Source: Microvirga sp.
Lineage (GTDB): Bacteria; Pseudomonadota; Alphaproteobacteria; Rhizobiales; Beijerinckiaceae
Length of the DNA: 64,000 nucleotides
Assembly: GCF_014699075.1 (NCBI RefSeq)
Contig: NZ_JACXAB010000002.1
Coordinates: 124,001-188,000 of the forward strand
Reading direction: 5' to 3'
Part shown: positions 17,605 through 25,449 of the stretch, one piece after another
How the letters are laid out: each line of letters begins with the position of its first letter
Position numbering within the stretch: the stretch's first letter is position 1
Translations under genes and position numbers: made by a program
Notes under the pieces: model-generated
What the model saw: the letters and a program-made list of their open reading frames with translations, nothing else
Told to the model about the DNA's origin: nothing
The model's database searches: none

Positions 17605-18542
17605 GAGGCAGCGGCACCAGCGACAGGGAGACGGCTTCCCTCGCAAAATTTGTAAGGGAGTTCCAACGGCTTTCGAAGCCCGAACTGGCCTTGGTCGAGC
17701 CTTCACAGTCAGAGGCGACTACTGCTGGCAGCAGCTTGGCCTCTTTTGCGACTTTCCTTGCGAGATTTAGAGAACTGTCGAGCCCAAACTCTACGAGCCT
17801 GAACAAGGCCGAGGATGCTCCGAGATATCGGCTAGAGACGTTCCTGGTGGAGTTCAGCCGGCTACGGCGCGACGTTCCTCCAGAGCCGCAGCGTCCGGCC
17901 GAGGTTATTCCGGACCAGGAGACACTGCGAAACTTTTTGGAGCACTTTAGGAGGCTTTCCGAAGCAAGCATCCGAAGCGGCGAGCAGATCGACATCTGGT
18001 CGATATCGGGCCTCGGGAAGAACGAAGTTCGGAACGCATCCGTGTTGGCTTGGCTCCTCGATAAGCGACAAACCCACGGGAAGGGAGCCGCGATCCTCCA
18101 AGCGCTATTAGATCGCCTTTCCAAACGGCATGTTGGTGAGTTTCCGCTGTCCGTTGACGATGCGAAGCAATATCGGGTGTCTACAGAACATTACTCGCTA
18201 GACAATGATGCGAACCGTGTCGACATCGTTATCGATGGTTCGGATTTCACAGCTTTTATCGAGGTCAAGATCGCTGCCCGTGAGGGCGAAGAACAGATCG
18301 ACCGGTATCTGGACCTGCTTGAGCGACGTGCAAAGGCCTTGGGCCGAGATCGTATCGGGCTAGTCTTTCTCACCAGATCTGGCGACAAGCCGAGAAACGT
18401 GGTCTCTCCTCGGGTTATCATTGCGACGTGGGATGATGTAGCACGCGCAATAGAGGAGACAATAAAGCGCCAGCAGAGCGGTGGGACCACTTTCGTGGAC
18501 CGCTTACTCACGCAATTCGCCCAGCATATTGCTCGATTCTAA
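17598..18542 (+). CDS. PD-(D/E)XK nuclease family protein (PDDEXK_4 type)
   Basis: 314 residues. The C-terminal half matches the PDDEXK_4 family: LGKNEVRNASVLAWLLD near 139-155, then a core with Asp209 (RVDIVID) and Glu222-Val-Lys224 (FIEVKI), then EEQIDRYLDLL. The core residues for a metal-dependent nuclease are therefore present. The N-terminal 125 residues hold about four degenerate repeats of a F-x-x-x-F-x-x-L-S helix (FVREFQRLS, FLARFRELS, FLVEFSRLR, FLEHFRRLS). It is followed 14 bases later by a gene of unknown function, and the two look like a compact operon. Orphan nuclease pairs on mobile elements are often defence or anti-competitor systems; that role is inference. Confidence 0.75.
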   Translation: MVRGSGTSDRETASLAKFVREFQRLSKPELALVEPSQSEATTAGSSLASFATFLARFRELSSPNSTSLNKAEDAPRYRLETFLVEFSRLRRDVPPEPQRPAEVIPDQETLRNFLEHFRRLSEASIRSGEQIDIWSISGLGKNEVRNASVLAWLLDKRQTHGKGAAILQALLDRLSKRHVGEFPLSVDDAKQYRVSTEHYSLDNDANRVDIVIDGSDFTAFIEVKIAAREGEEQIDRYLDLLERRAKALGRDRIGLVFLTRSGDKPRNVVSPRVIIATWDDVARAIEETIKRQQSGGTTFVDRLLTQFAQHIARF

Positions 18543-18556
18543 ACGGGAAAAGCACG

Positions 18557-19201
18557 ATGTCTTCAAATCAAATGGACGCTCTGATTGTTCGCCATCTCTC
18601 GGACATTGATGCTGCTGCGCGAAGGCTGAGCTACGAACTCGAAGCCAAAGTAGGCAAAGCCATCGATGTGCTTATTGAGGAATGGGCTGAGAAGAGCGGT
18701 TGGGAAGGTAGCTTTAGCTGGGATCAGGTTGATCTGTATTTCTACCCAAAGGAATGGGAATACACTGAAGAGGGGAGCGATGAGCCATCCCAGTACGGCT
18801 ACTTTTATCTCTACTCAGGTCCAGGGGACAACTTCGATGATAATGCGCAGGTCGATTATTTCTGGCTAACGAGGCTCTGCGGCGCCGGCAGGGGCGAACT
18901 CGCCTTCTGGTGGGAGTACGAAAAGGGCACGGTCGCCCCGAAGGGTAAGAAGTGGAAGCAGTTCGTCAATCCTTATATCGAGAGGCTGAAAGCTGCGGGT
19001 TTCAATTATCACGAGGACGACGGCATATTCTATCGCCCGGTCCGGGTTGACGCTGAGAGTCTAGCGAAGGCAGTCGAAAATGAGTCGATCGAAGATGCTC
19101 TCAAACCTATTGAGGCAGCATTGGAAGCTTGCCTCGCGGCACAGCCGATCTTTGATGAGATCCTGACTGCAGCAAAATCCCATTTCAAAGCTGCGGCTTA
19201 G
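18557..19201 (+). CDS. Hypothetical partner of the PDDEXK_4 nuclease
   Basis: 214 residues, acidic and rich in aromatic residues (DLYFYPKEWEY, YGYFYLYSG, DYFWLTRLCG). No family recognised. Helical ends flank a central beta-rich, Trp/Tyr-rich segment. It starts 14 bases after the nuclease gene and is likely co-expressed. It could be an inhibitor, a specificity subunit or a sensor for the nuclease. It converges on the helicase gene at 19207 with a 5-base gap and no visible terminator. Confidence 0.65.
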   Translation: MSSNQMDALIVRHLSDIDAAARRLSYELEAKVGKAIDVLIEEWAEKSGWEGSFSWDQVDLYFYPKEWEYTEEGSDEPSQYGYFYLYSGPGDNFDDNAQVDYFWLTRLCGAGRGELAFWWEYEKGTVAPKGKKWKQFVNPYIERLKAAGFNYHEDDGIFYRPVRVDAESLAKAVENESIEDALKPIEAALEACLAAQPIFDEILTAAKSHFKAAA

Positions 19202-19206
19202 TGGCG

Positions 19207-20892
19207 TCATCTCGCGACGGCACGAACATTCTGTGCGTGTTGCACCTGGAACCGCGTGAAGGCCAATAGCGAACCTTTGGACTCCTTGAAGCTGTCCATA
19301 AGGATCTTCCGCATCTTGCGTGTCTGACTCCCGGTCGGCTGTTCAATCCGGGTCGACTCCAGAACTGTGAACAAGGAGACGTTCTGGCGAACAGCCTCAT
19401 GACCAATCCTGGAAAGATCGCTTGAGGTCGCCTTGTGCGGCCGAGCGGGTTTGATATCGCGAACCTGTCCCTGCTTTCGCCCAGCGCTACCTTCAGTCTT
19501 CTCAAAGAGCAGGTAGGCCCGCGAACCTTCCGGACGAACAGCGAACAGGGTCTTATCGCCTGTATGAAGACCAATGACTTCGGTCGAATCACCTTCCCTG
19601 GAGAGCTTTCGCCAAGGGCGGTAGCTGGACGCCTTTGAGCCTTCAACGAGATAGGCCTCGATCTCGATGTAGTCCTCCATTCTCCCGTGCAGAGTGGTGG
19701 AGGCGCCCATATCAATGACCAGACATTCCGTCTTGTCGAAGGTGGTCGCGCCGCTGGCGTCTCGCTCCGTGTGAGCCCGCATTCCGCGGCCTTCCATCTG
19801 CTGCTTCTCAGCCCGGCTCGTGATTTCCTTTGCGTTCAGGATGCAGGCGGTTTTCGTCTCGTCCACACCCTCAATGAGCATGTCGACCGAAACAAGAACC
19901 TGGGTCTTGCCTGAACGGTAATCCGCAAAGGCCTGATCCCTCTTAGGCTTGGGCATCTTGGAGTGGACCGTCTGAACGGCAACGTTGGCAGCCTTGAAGC
20001 TCTTGGCGAGACTCTCGGCATCCTCGATCGTGCCTGTATAGGCGAAGGTCGGCATCTGGGAGCCACCTTCTCGTGCCCAGGCCTGAACGCATCGCTTGTG
20101 GTAGTCCGCCGGTCGGTTCTTGCGGATGTGGCTCTGGATCCCAGACTGGGTCTCGACCGGGTTAGTCGGGTCGATAAACTTACTGACCGCCGCCTCAATA
20201 GAGGAGCCGTCCTTCAGGGCGACATACGGGGTGACGGTCCTAGTGGGGACGATAGCGCCGATTCTGAGAGCTTCCTTATAGGTCACACGAAGCATCGTCG
20301 CCTGGGCAAGATCTGGGTGGAGCGCCTTGCCGTCCGGCCGTTCATGGGTCGCCGTGGCGCCCATCACGGCCAGTTTAGGATTGCGAGCTCTGGCCGCGCT
20401 GATGATAGCGGAGTGCTGAGAGTCGGGGTCGTCGCTGGCGTGCTGGCATTCGTCGACGATCAGGAGATCGTACATCTTCATATTGTTGACGTTCGCCATG
20501 ACGGTTTCAGGAAGGGCATAAACGATCTGTCCCGACTGATCGAAATTGCCGGCGATCCCAAGGGAAGTGCTCTTGTGCCCAAGGCTTTCGGCCCGTCGCT
20601 TGTTCTGTTCTGCGACCGCGATGCGGTCCTGCATGACCAGGATGTTGGCCTGCGGATTCCGCTGGATCGCTTTGTCGATGACGTCCGTGAACATGTTCGT
20701 CTTGCCCGACCCTGTCGGTGACACAACGAGGACGTTTTGCCCTTCCGCCAGAAGTTCAGAGGCCTGGGCGGTCACGCGATCTTGCATCGCCTGTCTGAGT
20801 TCGTGATTAACGGGCATCAGAGAATCCGAAAGGGGCTGGTTGGCTCTGGAACGCAACTTGGATTCCCCACCATAGCACGGAAGCGGAGCCAT
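19207..20892 (-). CDS. Superfamily 2 DEAD/DEAH-type helicase
   Basis: 561 residues from the ATG at 20890-20892; an ATG at 20812-20814 (MPVNHELRQ) is an alternative and neither has a clear ribosome site. Motif I SPTGSGKT near 58-65, motif II DECQH, motif III GATAT, then a second RecA domain with VDMLIEGVD and motif VI QMEGRGMR. The C-terminal 170 residues are unassigned. The form resembles restriction-type or RadD-like helicases that act on double-stranded nucleic acid using ATP. It is divergent from a gene at 20968 with a shared short control region. Target unknown. Confidence 0.85.
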   Translation of the reverse strand: MAPLPCYGGESKLRSRANQPLSDSLMPVNHELRQAMQDRVTAQASELLAEGQNVLVVSPTGSGKTNMFTDVIDKAIQRNPQANILVMQDRIAVAEQNKRRAESLGHKSTSLGIAGNFDQSGQIVYALPETVMANVNNMKMYDLLIVDECQHASDDPDSQHSAIISAARARNPKLAVMGATATHERPDGKALHPDLAQATMLRVTYKEALRIGAIVPTRTVTPYVALKDGSSIEAAVSKFIDPTNPVETQSGIQSHIRKNRPADYHKRCVQAWAREGGSQMPTFAYTGTIEDAESLAKSFKAANVAVQTVHSKMPKPKRDQAFADYRSGKTQVLVSVDMLIEGVDETKTACILNAKEITSRAEKQQMEGRGMRAHTERDASGATTFDKTECLVIDMGASTTLHGRMEDYIEIEAYLVEGSKASSYRPWRKLSREGDSTEVIGLHTGDKTLFAVRPEGSRAYLLFEKTEGSAGRKQGQVRDIKPARPHKATSSDLSRIGHEAVRQNVSLFTVLESTRIEQPTGSQTRKMRKILMDSFKESKGSLLAFTRFQVQHAQNVRAVAR

Positions 20893-20918
20893 AAGAAGAA
20901 TAAAGCGTAAAAATGTGT

Positions 20919-20935
20919 TTCTAATTCGGGGAATG
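20919..20935 (+). promoter_or_regulatory. Shared promoter-region element CTAATTCGGGGAATG
   Basis: Lies between the divergent helicase (20892) and the 20968 gene. In plus orientation it matches TAATTCGGAAT with two extra G and sits 33 bases before the plus-strand start. It is the only clear plus-strand copy noticed. Confidence 0.4.
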
Positions 20936-20967
20936 TGTTAAAAGCACCCGTCTACAAGGAGTGGTCA

Positions 20968-22215
20968 ATGGCACGGATGAAGCCACATAACGACGGGTTC
21001 GGGGTAAAGGCAGACAGGCACCTGGATAGCCCTTCCTCCCAGAGCCGCCCCCATGAGCGTGCAGACGGGCATGCTGCGGATTCGAGGTCGCCCGACGCGA
21101 GCACCCGACGCCGGAACGACAACGGGAAGGACGACAACGGCGGCTTCGGCGATGCCGTTAACTCCTTCCTCGGCAGGAATAACAGGGCCGAGAAGCTGGC
21201 GGAGGCCGGTGGAACGCTGGCCCAGTGGGGCGGCTATGCGGCTCTGGCCGCCGGGTTCGCCTATGGATCGATGGAGTTGCTCGACCTAGCCCGTCGCACG
21301 ATGAGCAAGTACCTGACGGGCGTGGATCCTGATGCCGCAGCGAGTGCCAACCTCGAAGCCCAGAAGAAGACCTGGGAGGAAAAAGCGGTTCGTCTGGACC
21401 AGCCTGGAATGCAAGCTGCGAACGGCAAACTGGCCGGGATAGCTGGCCAAGCAGGGATCAATCTTCCTGGTCAGCCGCAGAGTGAAGGTGGCAAGTCTGT
21501 CTCCGAAGGCAAGGTTTCCTCGTTGGGCTCTACCGATACAAAGACCTTCGTCGTGGGCCAGAAAGACCCAGCGGGTAAGGGCGATCAGGGTGTTATCGCT
21601 CTCTCAACAGGCGCCGGTCGTGAAACCCTTTCTGCTTATTCCCAGTCGTCTGAGGAGGGGATCGCGCGCAAGCGGAACTTTGTGAGCGAGCTGCCGGAGG
21701 GTTCGGTGAAAATTGGCCCGGATGGAGTTCAGATATCGGCGCAGGCGGACAAAGCCCTTCAGATCGGCAAGAAGTCTATGCAGGAGAGCCCCCTTGAGGC
21801 ATCGGTTTCCGCGGGCAATCGTGAGACCGATGTCATGACGATGCTGAACCGGGAGGGCAGGGTCACCAAAGAGGCGAGGTTCTCCGGCCGTGAAGGGCAC
21901 GGCGCCGTCGAGATCTCAGAGGGGCGGGCAGTGTTCTCCCAACTCGACCAGTACGGGAAGCCGACGTCCAGCCGAGAGGTCAAGGATCCTGGGATCTCCG
22001 TTTCACCTGAAACGGGCGTCGAGAGCCTTCCGAAGAACCTGCAGAACCAAATCGGGGCGTTTGCATCTGATCCATCGAAGTTCCCTGAAGGATTACAGTT
22101 GTCGGCAGCCGATAAAGTGATGGAGCAAGCCAAGGCGATGAATTTGGTTCCGATGAGCCGGAGTATCGATCTGCGGCAGCTTGGACCAGCGCGGGACCAC
22201 GGCCTATCGCGTTAG
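20968..22215 (+). CDS. Hypothetical protein with one membrane segment
   Basis: 415 residues from the ATG preceded by AAGGAG at 6-7 bases; an upstream in-frame GTG at 20935 is less likely. The N-terminal 60 residues are charged and probably disordered. A hydrophobic glycine/alanine helix follows (YAALAAGFAYGSMELL, near 90-105). The remainder is rich in Gly, Ser, Gln and Lys with repeated short strands (EGKVSSLGS, GRETLSAYSQ, GRVTKEARFSG). No family recognised. A clear hairpin terminator follows. It may be an envelope-associated or conjugation-related protein, but nothing proves this. Confidence 0.65.
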   Translation: MARMKPHNDGFGVKADRHLDSPSSQSRPHERADGHAADSRSPDASTRRRNDNGKDDNGGFGDAVNSFLGRNNRAEKLAEAGGTLAQWGGYAALAAGFAYGSMELLDLARRTMSKYLTGVDPDAAASANLEAQKKTWEEKAVRLDQPGMQAANGKLAGIAGQAGINLPGQPQSEGGKSVSEGKVSSLGSTDTKTFVVGQKDPAGKGDQGVIALSTGAGRETLSAYSQSSEEGIARKRNFVSELPEGSVKIGPDGVQISAQADKALQIGKKSMQESPLEASVSAGNRETDVMTMLNREGRVTKEARFSGREGHGAVEISEGRAVFSQLDQYGKPTSSREVKDPGISVSPETGVESLPKNLQNQIGAFASDPSKFPEGLQLSAADKVMEQAKAMNLVPMSRSIDLRQLGPARDHGLSR

Positions 22216-22238
22216 CTGTCATACTACCTGGCTATCGA

Positions 22239-22264
22239 CCCGGCGCTTCCCAGCGCCGGGTTTC
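22239..22264 (+). terminator. Rho-independent terminator
   Basis: A 9-bp stem, CCCGGCGCT and AGCGCCGGG, with a 4-base loop and a following TTTCTTT run, 24 bases after the 20968-22215 gene. Confidence 0.85.
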
Positions 22265-22353
22265 TTTGTTGAAAACGCTCGCAGTCCGACTGTGCATTGC
22301 ATTGAAGTTCGCCCATTCTCGCTCGGCGATGTAGTGGACTTCCCCGGAGCTGA

Positions 22354-22917
22354 ATGATGGCAAGGACCTGTGTTATCGCTGCGTACGGGCTACTCGCCTT
22401 GAGTGTCTGTTGCGTTGCTGCCACTAACGCGGTCCAAGCAATCGAGGCCCCGTCAGCTTCACAAAGCACAATGGGAGGCCCGGTCAGGATGGAGGATCTT
22501 GGTATTGTCCTCCCCCAGCCGATTATCATCCCGCGGAGCCCAGCTAAGCCCCAAGCGGAGGCGCCTCCGGCTTTGACTAAAGAGGAGGAGAAGGCTGCGG
22601 AACTAGCCCGATATGGGGAATGGTGTGGCGGGCCGAGAGATCTGAAGCAGTGCACCGATTCTATTATCTACTTGGACCAAGAGATCAGAAGGCGTGAGGC
22701 AATCGTCCGGAGAACCAAGAACCCAAATAATATGGGAAATCTTGGCCTTGCGATTACCGGCTGCCCGGAATACTGCCGGATGCGCTACTTTCCATCCGAC
22801 TCTCCTGAGGAATGCAAAGAGACGATCGCAACATTCCAGCGCATGGCGCGTATAAAGCCCTATCTCCGCAAGTCGGACTTTCGTCAGTCGCTGACAGACA
22901 GTTGTGGCAAATTCTAA
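22354..22917 (+). CDS. Secreted cysteine-containing hypothetical protein
   Basis: 187 residues with GGAG upstream. A signal peptide ends near residue 28. After a Pro-rich linker (PQPIIIPRSPAKPQAE) comes an alpha-helical part with six or so cysteines (WCGGPRDLKQC, GCPEYCRMRYF, PEECKET, DSCGKF), suggesting disulfides in the periplasm. No family recognised. It converges on the calcium-binding protein gene at 22931 with a 13-base gap. Confidence 0.6.
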   Translation: MMARTCVIAAYGLLALSVCCVAATNAVQAIEAPSASQSTMGGPVRMEDLGIVLPQPIIIPRSPAKPQAEAPPALTKEEEKAAELARYGEWCGGPRDLKQCTDSIIYLDQEIRRREAIVRRTKNPNNMGNLGLAITGCPEYCRMRYFPSDSPEECKETIATFQRMARIKPYLRKSDFRQSLTDSCGKF

Positions 22918-22930
22918 CTGCTGATCCTAG

Positions 22931-23683
22931 TTATATGAATAAGAAGTTGTCCGCGGTCAGGTGGAGTCCCGCCTTGACATTAGCTATGGTGATTTGGGGC
23001 CTATAGCCTGTGCCATCTGCATCGTAATAAATGGCTCCCTTAGCCTTGTCGTAAACGATCTTATCATTGCTATCGAGCGCCTGGCTTCCATAAACAAACG
23101 AGTCATCGCTGACTTTCGCTTTTCCGCCAGGCCTGTCGATCAACACCCTATCTGACCGGGTGGAGAAGTCGGCTATCCGGTCGCGGCCGGTATCCTTGAT
23201 GTCGAAGACAAAACTGTCGGAGCCTGCACCACCATAGAGGGTGTCATTGCCGGCACCGCCTGCCAATGTGTCGTCGCCACCGGCGGCTTTGACAACATCT
23301 CTGCCTGCAAAACCGATTAGATAGTCATTGAGGGGTGAGCCATAGACGGAATCGTTCTTTGAAAGGAGCAGGCTCAAAAAGCCTTTACCATCTCCAGCAA
23401 GGACCCGTGCGGCCATGTTTTGAACGTTGATGCTGAGGCCCGTAAATCTGAACGACGGTATCCCCTGCATCTCCTCTGAGTAAGATGTGACTGTACCACC
23501 ATCAATCGCACCATTTGCACGGTAGCTAAAGTTGTAGCCTTTGAAGGACGACACCTCCGTACCGTCCGTGACAATTCGAAACGAAGTTTCCGCGCGATTG
23601 GTCCATTGGCCACGTTGCAACCCGGAGATATCCACCTTGTCCATTCTAGCCCGGAAGGCTTCTCCGGCTTTAAACGTCGCCAT
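22931..23683 (-). CDS. RTX-type calcium-binding secreted protein
   Basis: 250 residues. Near 125-165 it has RTX nonapeptide repeats (GDDTLAGGAGNDTLYGGAGSD) that fold into a Ca-binding beta roll, and a following hydrophobic segment with DRIADFS is typical of the family. The N-terminal half has no recognisable enzyme domain, and there is no Sec signal peptide. Such proteins leave the cell by type I secretion using a C-terminal signal; the end TADNFLFI fits. No type I transporter genes are in the window, so a host-encoded exporter would be required. Confidence 0.8.
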   Translation of the reverse strand: MATFKAGEAFRARMDKVDISGLQRGQWTNRAETSFRIVTDGTEVSSFKGYNFSYRANGAIDGGTVTSYSEEMQGIPSFRFTGLSINVQNMAARVLAGDGKGFLSLLLSKNDSVYGSPLNDYLIGFAGRDVVKAAGGDDTLAGGAGNDTLYGGAGSDSFVFDIKDTGRDRIADFSTRSDRVLIDRPGGKAKVSDDSFVYGSQALDSNDKIVYDKAKGAIYYDADGTGYRPQITIANVKAGLHLTADNFLFI

Positions 23684-23841
23684 GTTGATCTACCCCTAAT
23701 TCAGATTGATGCCGTCTGTATCAGCTTTTGCCTATGGAAGCATGGCGGTTCACCTAGAGCAAGCGCCTGGAGACAGGATCCCGATAAACGACGTTCCCTC
23801 CCGGTATGGCTGCGATTATGGGATTTGGGGAACTGAGCAAC

Positions 23842-23868
23842 AAAAAAGCCCGGTGTAAAACACCGGGC
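23842..23868 (-). terminator. Rho-independent terminator of the outer membrane protein gene
   Basis: Stem GCCCGGTGT with ACACCGGGC and a T-run on the minus strand, 34 bases after the 23902-24717 stop. Confidence 0.85.
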
Positions 23869-23901
23869 CTTCTCTCTGCTCCTCAAGGGGGAGATTGAGG
23901 A

Positions 23902-24717
23902 TCAGAACTTGTAGTTCAAGCCGGCGCGAACGACGGTGAACTTCGTGTCGGACGTTGCTACGAAGGTGTCCTCCGCAAGCGCATCGAAATCACCCGTGTA
24001 TGTGCCCGTGACCTCCGTCTTGCCGAGGTCGACGTATAGAGCTTCACCGCGAAGAATGAGGTTGTCGGTCAGGGCGTATTCCGCGCCCGCACCGATCGTC
24101 CAACCGAACTTCGTGTCGGATGTGTTGCCTGTCCAAACGTCTCCGGGTCGGCCAAGGCGGTTGTAAGTGGCCGTATCGACGGCGCTGACCTCAACCGATC
24201 CATAGGCCAGACCACCGGTCGCATACACGAGGACACGGTTGACGGGGATGAAGCCGACGCGGGCGCGGACTGTGCCGAACCAATCGAGCTTGGAACGGGC
24301 GTCCAGCGATTCAACCGTGAAGCCCTGATCGAGAGAACCGGAAGCCGCGCTCTCAAGGTCGGCATAGTTGACGTCAGCCTCGAGACCGACGAGGAAGCTT
24401 CCGAGTTGGTAGTTGTAACCGATCTGGGCGCCGCCGGCGAAGCCATCGCCGTCCGAATGGTGGAAGCCCTCGAATGCCGGATTGTTGAAGAAGAAGCCCT
24501 CATCGCTCGAAACGGAGAGGTTATCCTCGTGCGACCATCCATAGCCGCCGTTCACACCAGCGTAGAAGCCGGTCCAACTGAACGAAGTGCTAGCGACGCG
24601 CACTGCTGGGCCTGGTACGGGCTGGGCCGAGTACGGGAGATCGGCAGCTGCAGCGGGGAGGGCGAACATCGCCATGGCGGCGCAGGCGGCAAGCGAAAGG
24701 AACGAACGGTACTTCAT
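23902..24717 (-). CDS. Outer membrane beta-barrel protein (Omp25/Omp31 type)
   Basis: 271 residues with GAGGT ahead of the start. Signal peptide ends PAAAADLP. The mature start FSWTGFYAGVNGGYGWS is the hallmark of the 8-strand Omp31/Omp25-like proteins of Hyphomicrobiales. Alternating beta strands follow and the last residues, VVRAGLNYKF, end in the aromatic residue recognised by the Bam machinery. It has its own terminator. Such proteins are usually chromosomal, so a copy here is cargo or sits near a chromosome-like island. A leader-type CCCC element occurs about 120 bases upstream. Confidence 0.9.
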   Translation of the reverse strand: MKYRSFLSLAACAAMAMFALPAAAADLPYSAQPVPGPAVRVASTSFSWTGFYAGVNGGYGWSHEDNLSVSSDEGFFFNNPAFEGFHHSDGDGFAGGAQIGYNYQLGSFLVGLEADVNYADLESAASGSLDQGFTVESLDARSKLDWFGTVRARVGFIPVNRVLVYATGGLAYGSVEVSAVDTATYNRLGRPGDVWTGNTSDTKFGWTIGAGAEYALTDNLILRGEALYVDLGKTEVTGTYTGDFDALAEDTFVATSDTKFTVVRAGLNYKF

Positions 24718-24836
24718 GTAAACCTCAGTTCTGGAGTTGAGAAGGACGAGCCGGCCGATATGTGCTGCCGACTTGCGGGAGAGAGGGCTATTGGGCGTCT
24801 CTTCCCGCGTTACGACGCGCGCTCGGAAGCGCGGGC

Positions 24837-24848
24837 TTTTGGGGTTTT
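24837..24848 (-). promoter_or_regulatory. Leader-type element AAAACCCCAAAA upstream of the outer membrane protein
   Basis: Exact copy of the shared element, but 120 bases ahead of the 24717 start, further than at most other genes. Confidence 0.45.
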
Positions 24849-24885
24849 CAGATCGTCTCTGGCAATGACCTACTGGGAATTCCGA

Positions 24886-25392
24886 TTAGAATGATCCGAG
24901 AAGGTTCCGCGAAGCGACGATGCGCTCATGCTCACGGACGCTGAGCCAGCGGGAAGTGGCGGTAAAGGCGTGCATGATGATGATGCCGAGAGCGAATACC
25001 GCAGGCATCTTGAACCCGTAAGGGACAGCAGCGAGGACAAAGGTCAGCCCATAGACCGCTCGGTTCTGGTAGAATTCGAGTGTCCGCTGCCAACGTTTTA
25101 GGACGTGGAGCTTGCTCGCCTCGCTTTTGGCGGCATTGCGGCTCCTAAGGTATCGTAGCCGCCAATCGCGATAAATGTCCTCTTTCCATGTGATCCGTTC
25201 AAGGCCAAAGGCTTGTAACACCCGCCGGTACCTGGGCGAGCGCAGCATTCCTACGGCTGCCAAGAGGGCAAGGATGGCTAATGTCAGCCATCCTGCCAAC
25301 CCGACGAGATTGAGAACGAGCAGCAATGCTAGCGCCACTCGCTCCTCAATTGCGGCTGAGATAGTCCTGTCGTCTGTCAGCGATGTTTTCAT
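24886..25392 (-). CDS. Small membrane protein of unknown function
   Basis: 168 residues with two hydrophobic pairs: about 20-48 (VALALLLVLNLVGLAGWL) and about 112-142 (AVYGLTFVLAAVPYGF, AVFALGIIIMHAF), separated by a basic cytoplasmic-like loop (RDWRLRYLRSRN). No family recognised. It lies just behind the giant methylase-helicase gene but has its own control region with two shared elements (25398 and 25438). No clear ribosome site: the palindromic element occupies that position. Confidence 0.6.
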   Translation of the reverse strand: MKTSLTDDRTISAAIEERVALALLLVLNLVGLAGWLTLAILALLAAVGMLRSPRYRRVLQAFGLERITWKEDIYRDWRLRYLRSRNAAKSEASKLHVLKRWQRTLEFYQNRAVYGLTFVLAAVPYGFKMPAVFALGIIIMHAFTATSRWLSVREHERIVASRNLLGSF

Positions 25393-25397
25393 ATTAC

Positions 25398-25409
25398 GAT
25401 TCGCAAATC
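25398..25409 (-). promoter_or_regulatory. Near-palindrome GATTTGCGAATC at a gene start
   Basis: A 12-base near-palindrome just before the 25392 start; identical to that at 57966-57977. It includes a GANTC site. Confidence 0.45.
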
Positions 25410-25437
25410 GCGTCCTTGTTTTGCACCTTATATCAGC

Positions 25438-25449
25438 ATTCCGAATTAA
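25438..25449 (-). promoter_or_regulatory. Shared promoter-region element TTAATTCGGAAT
   Basis: Overlaps the TAA stop codon of the giant methylase-helicase gene and precedes the 25392 gene by about 46 bases; nearly identical to the copy at 44789. Confidence 0.5.
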
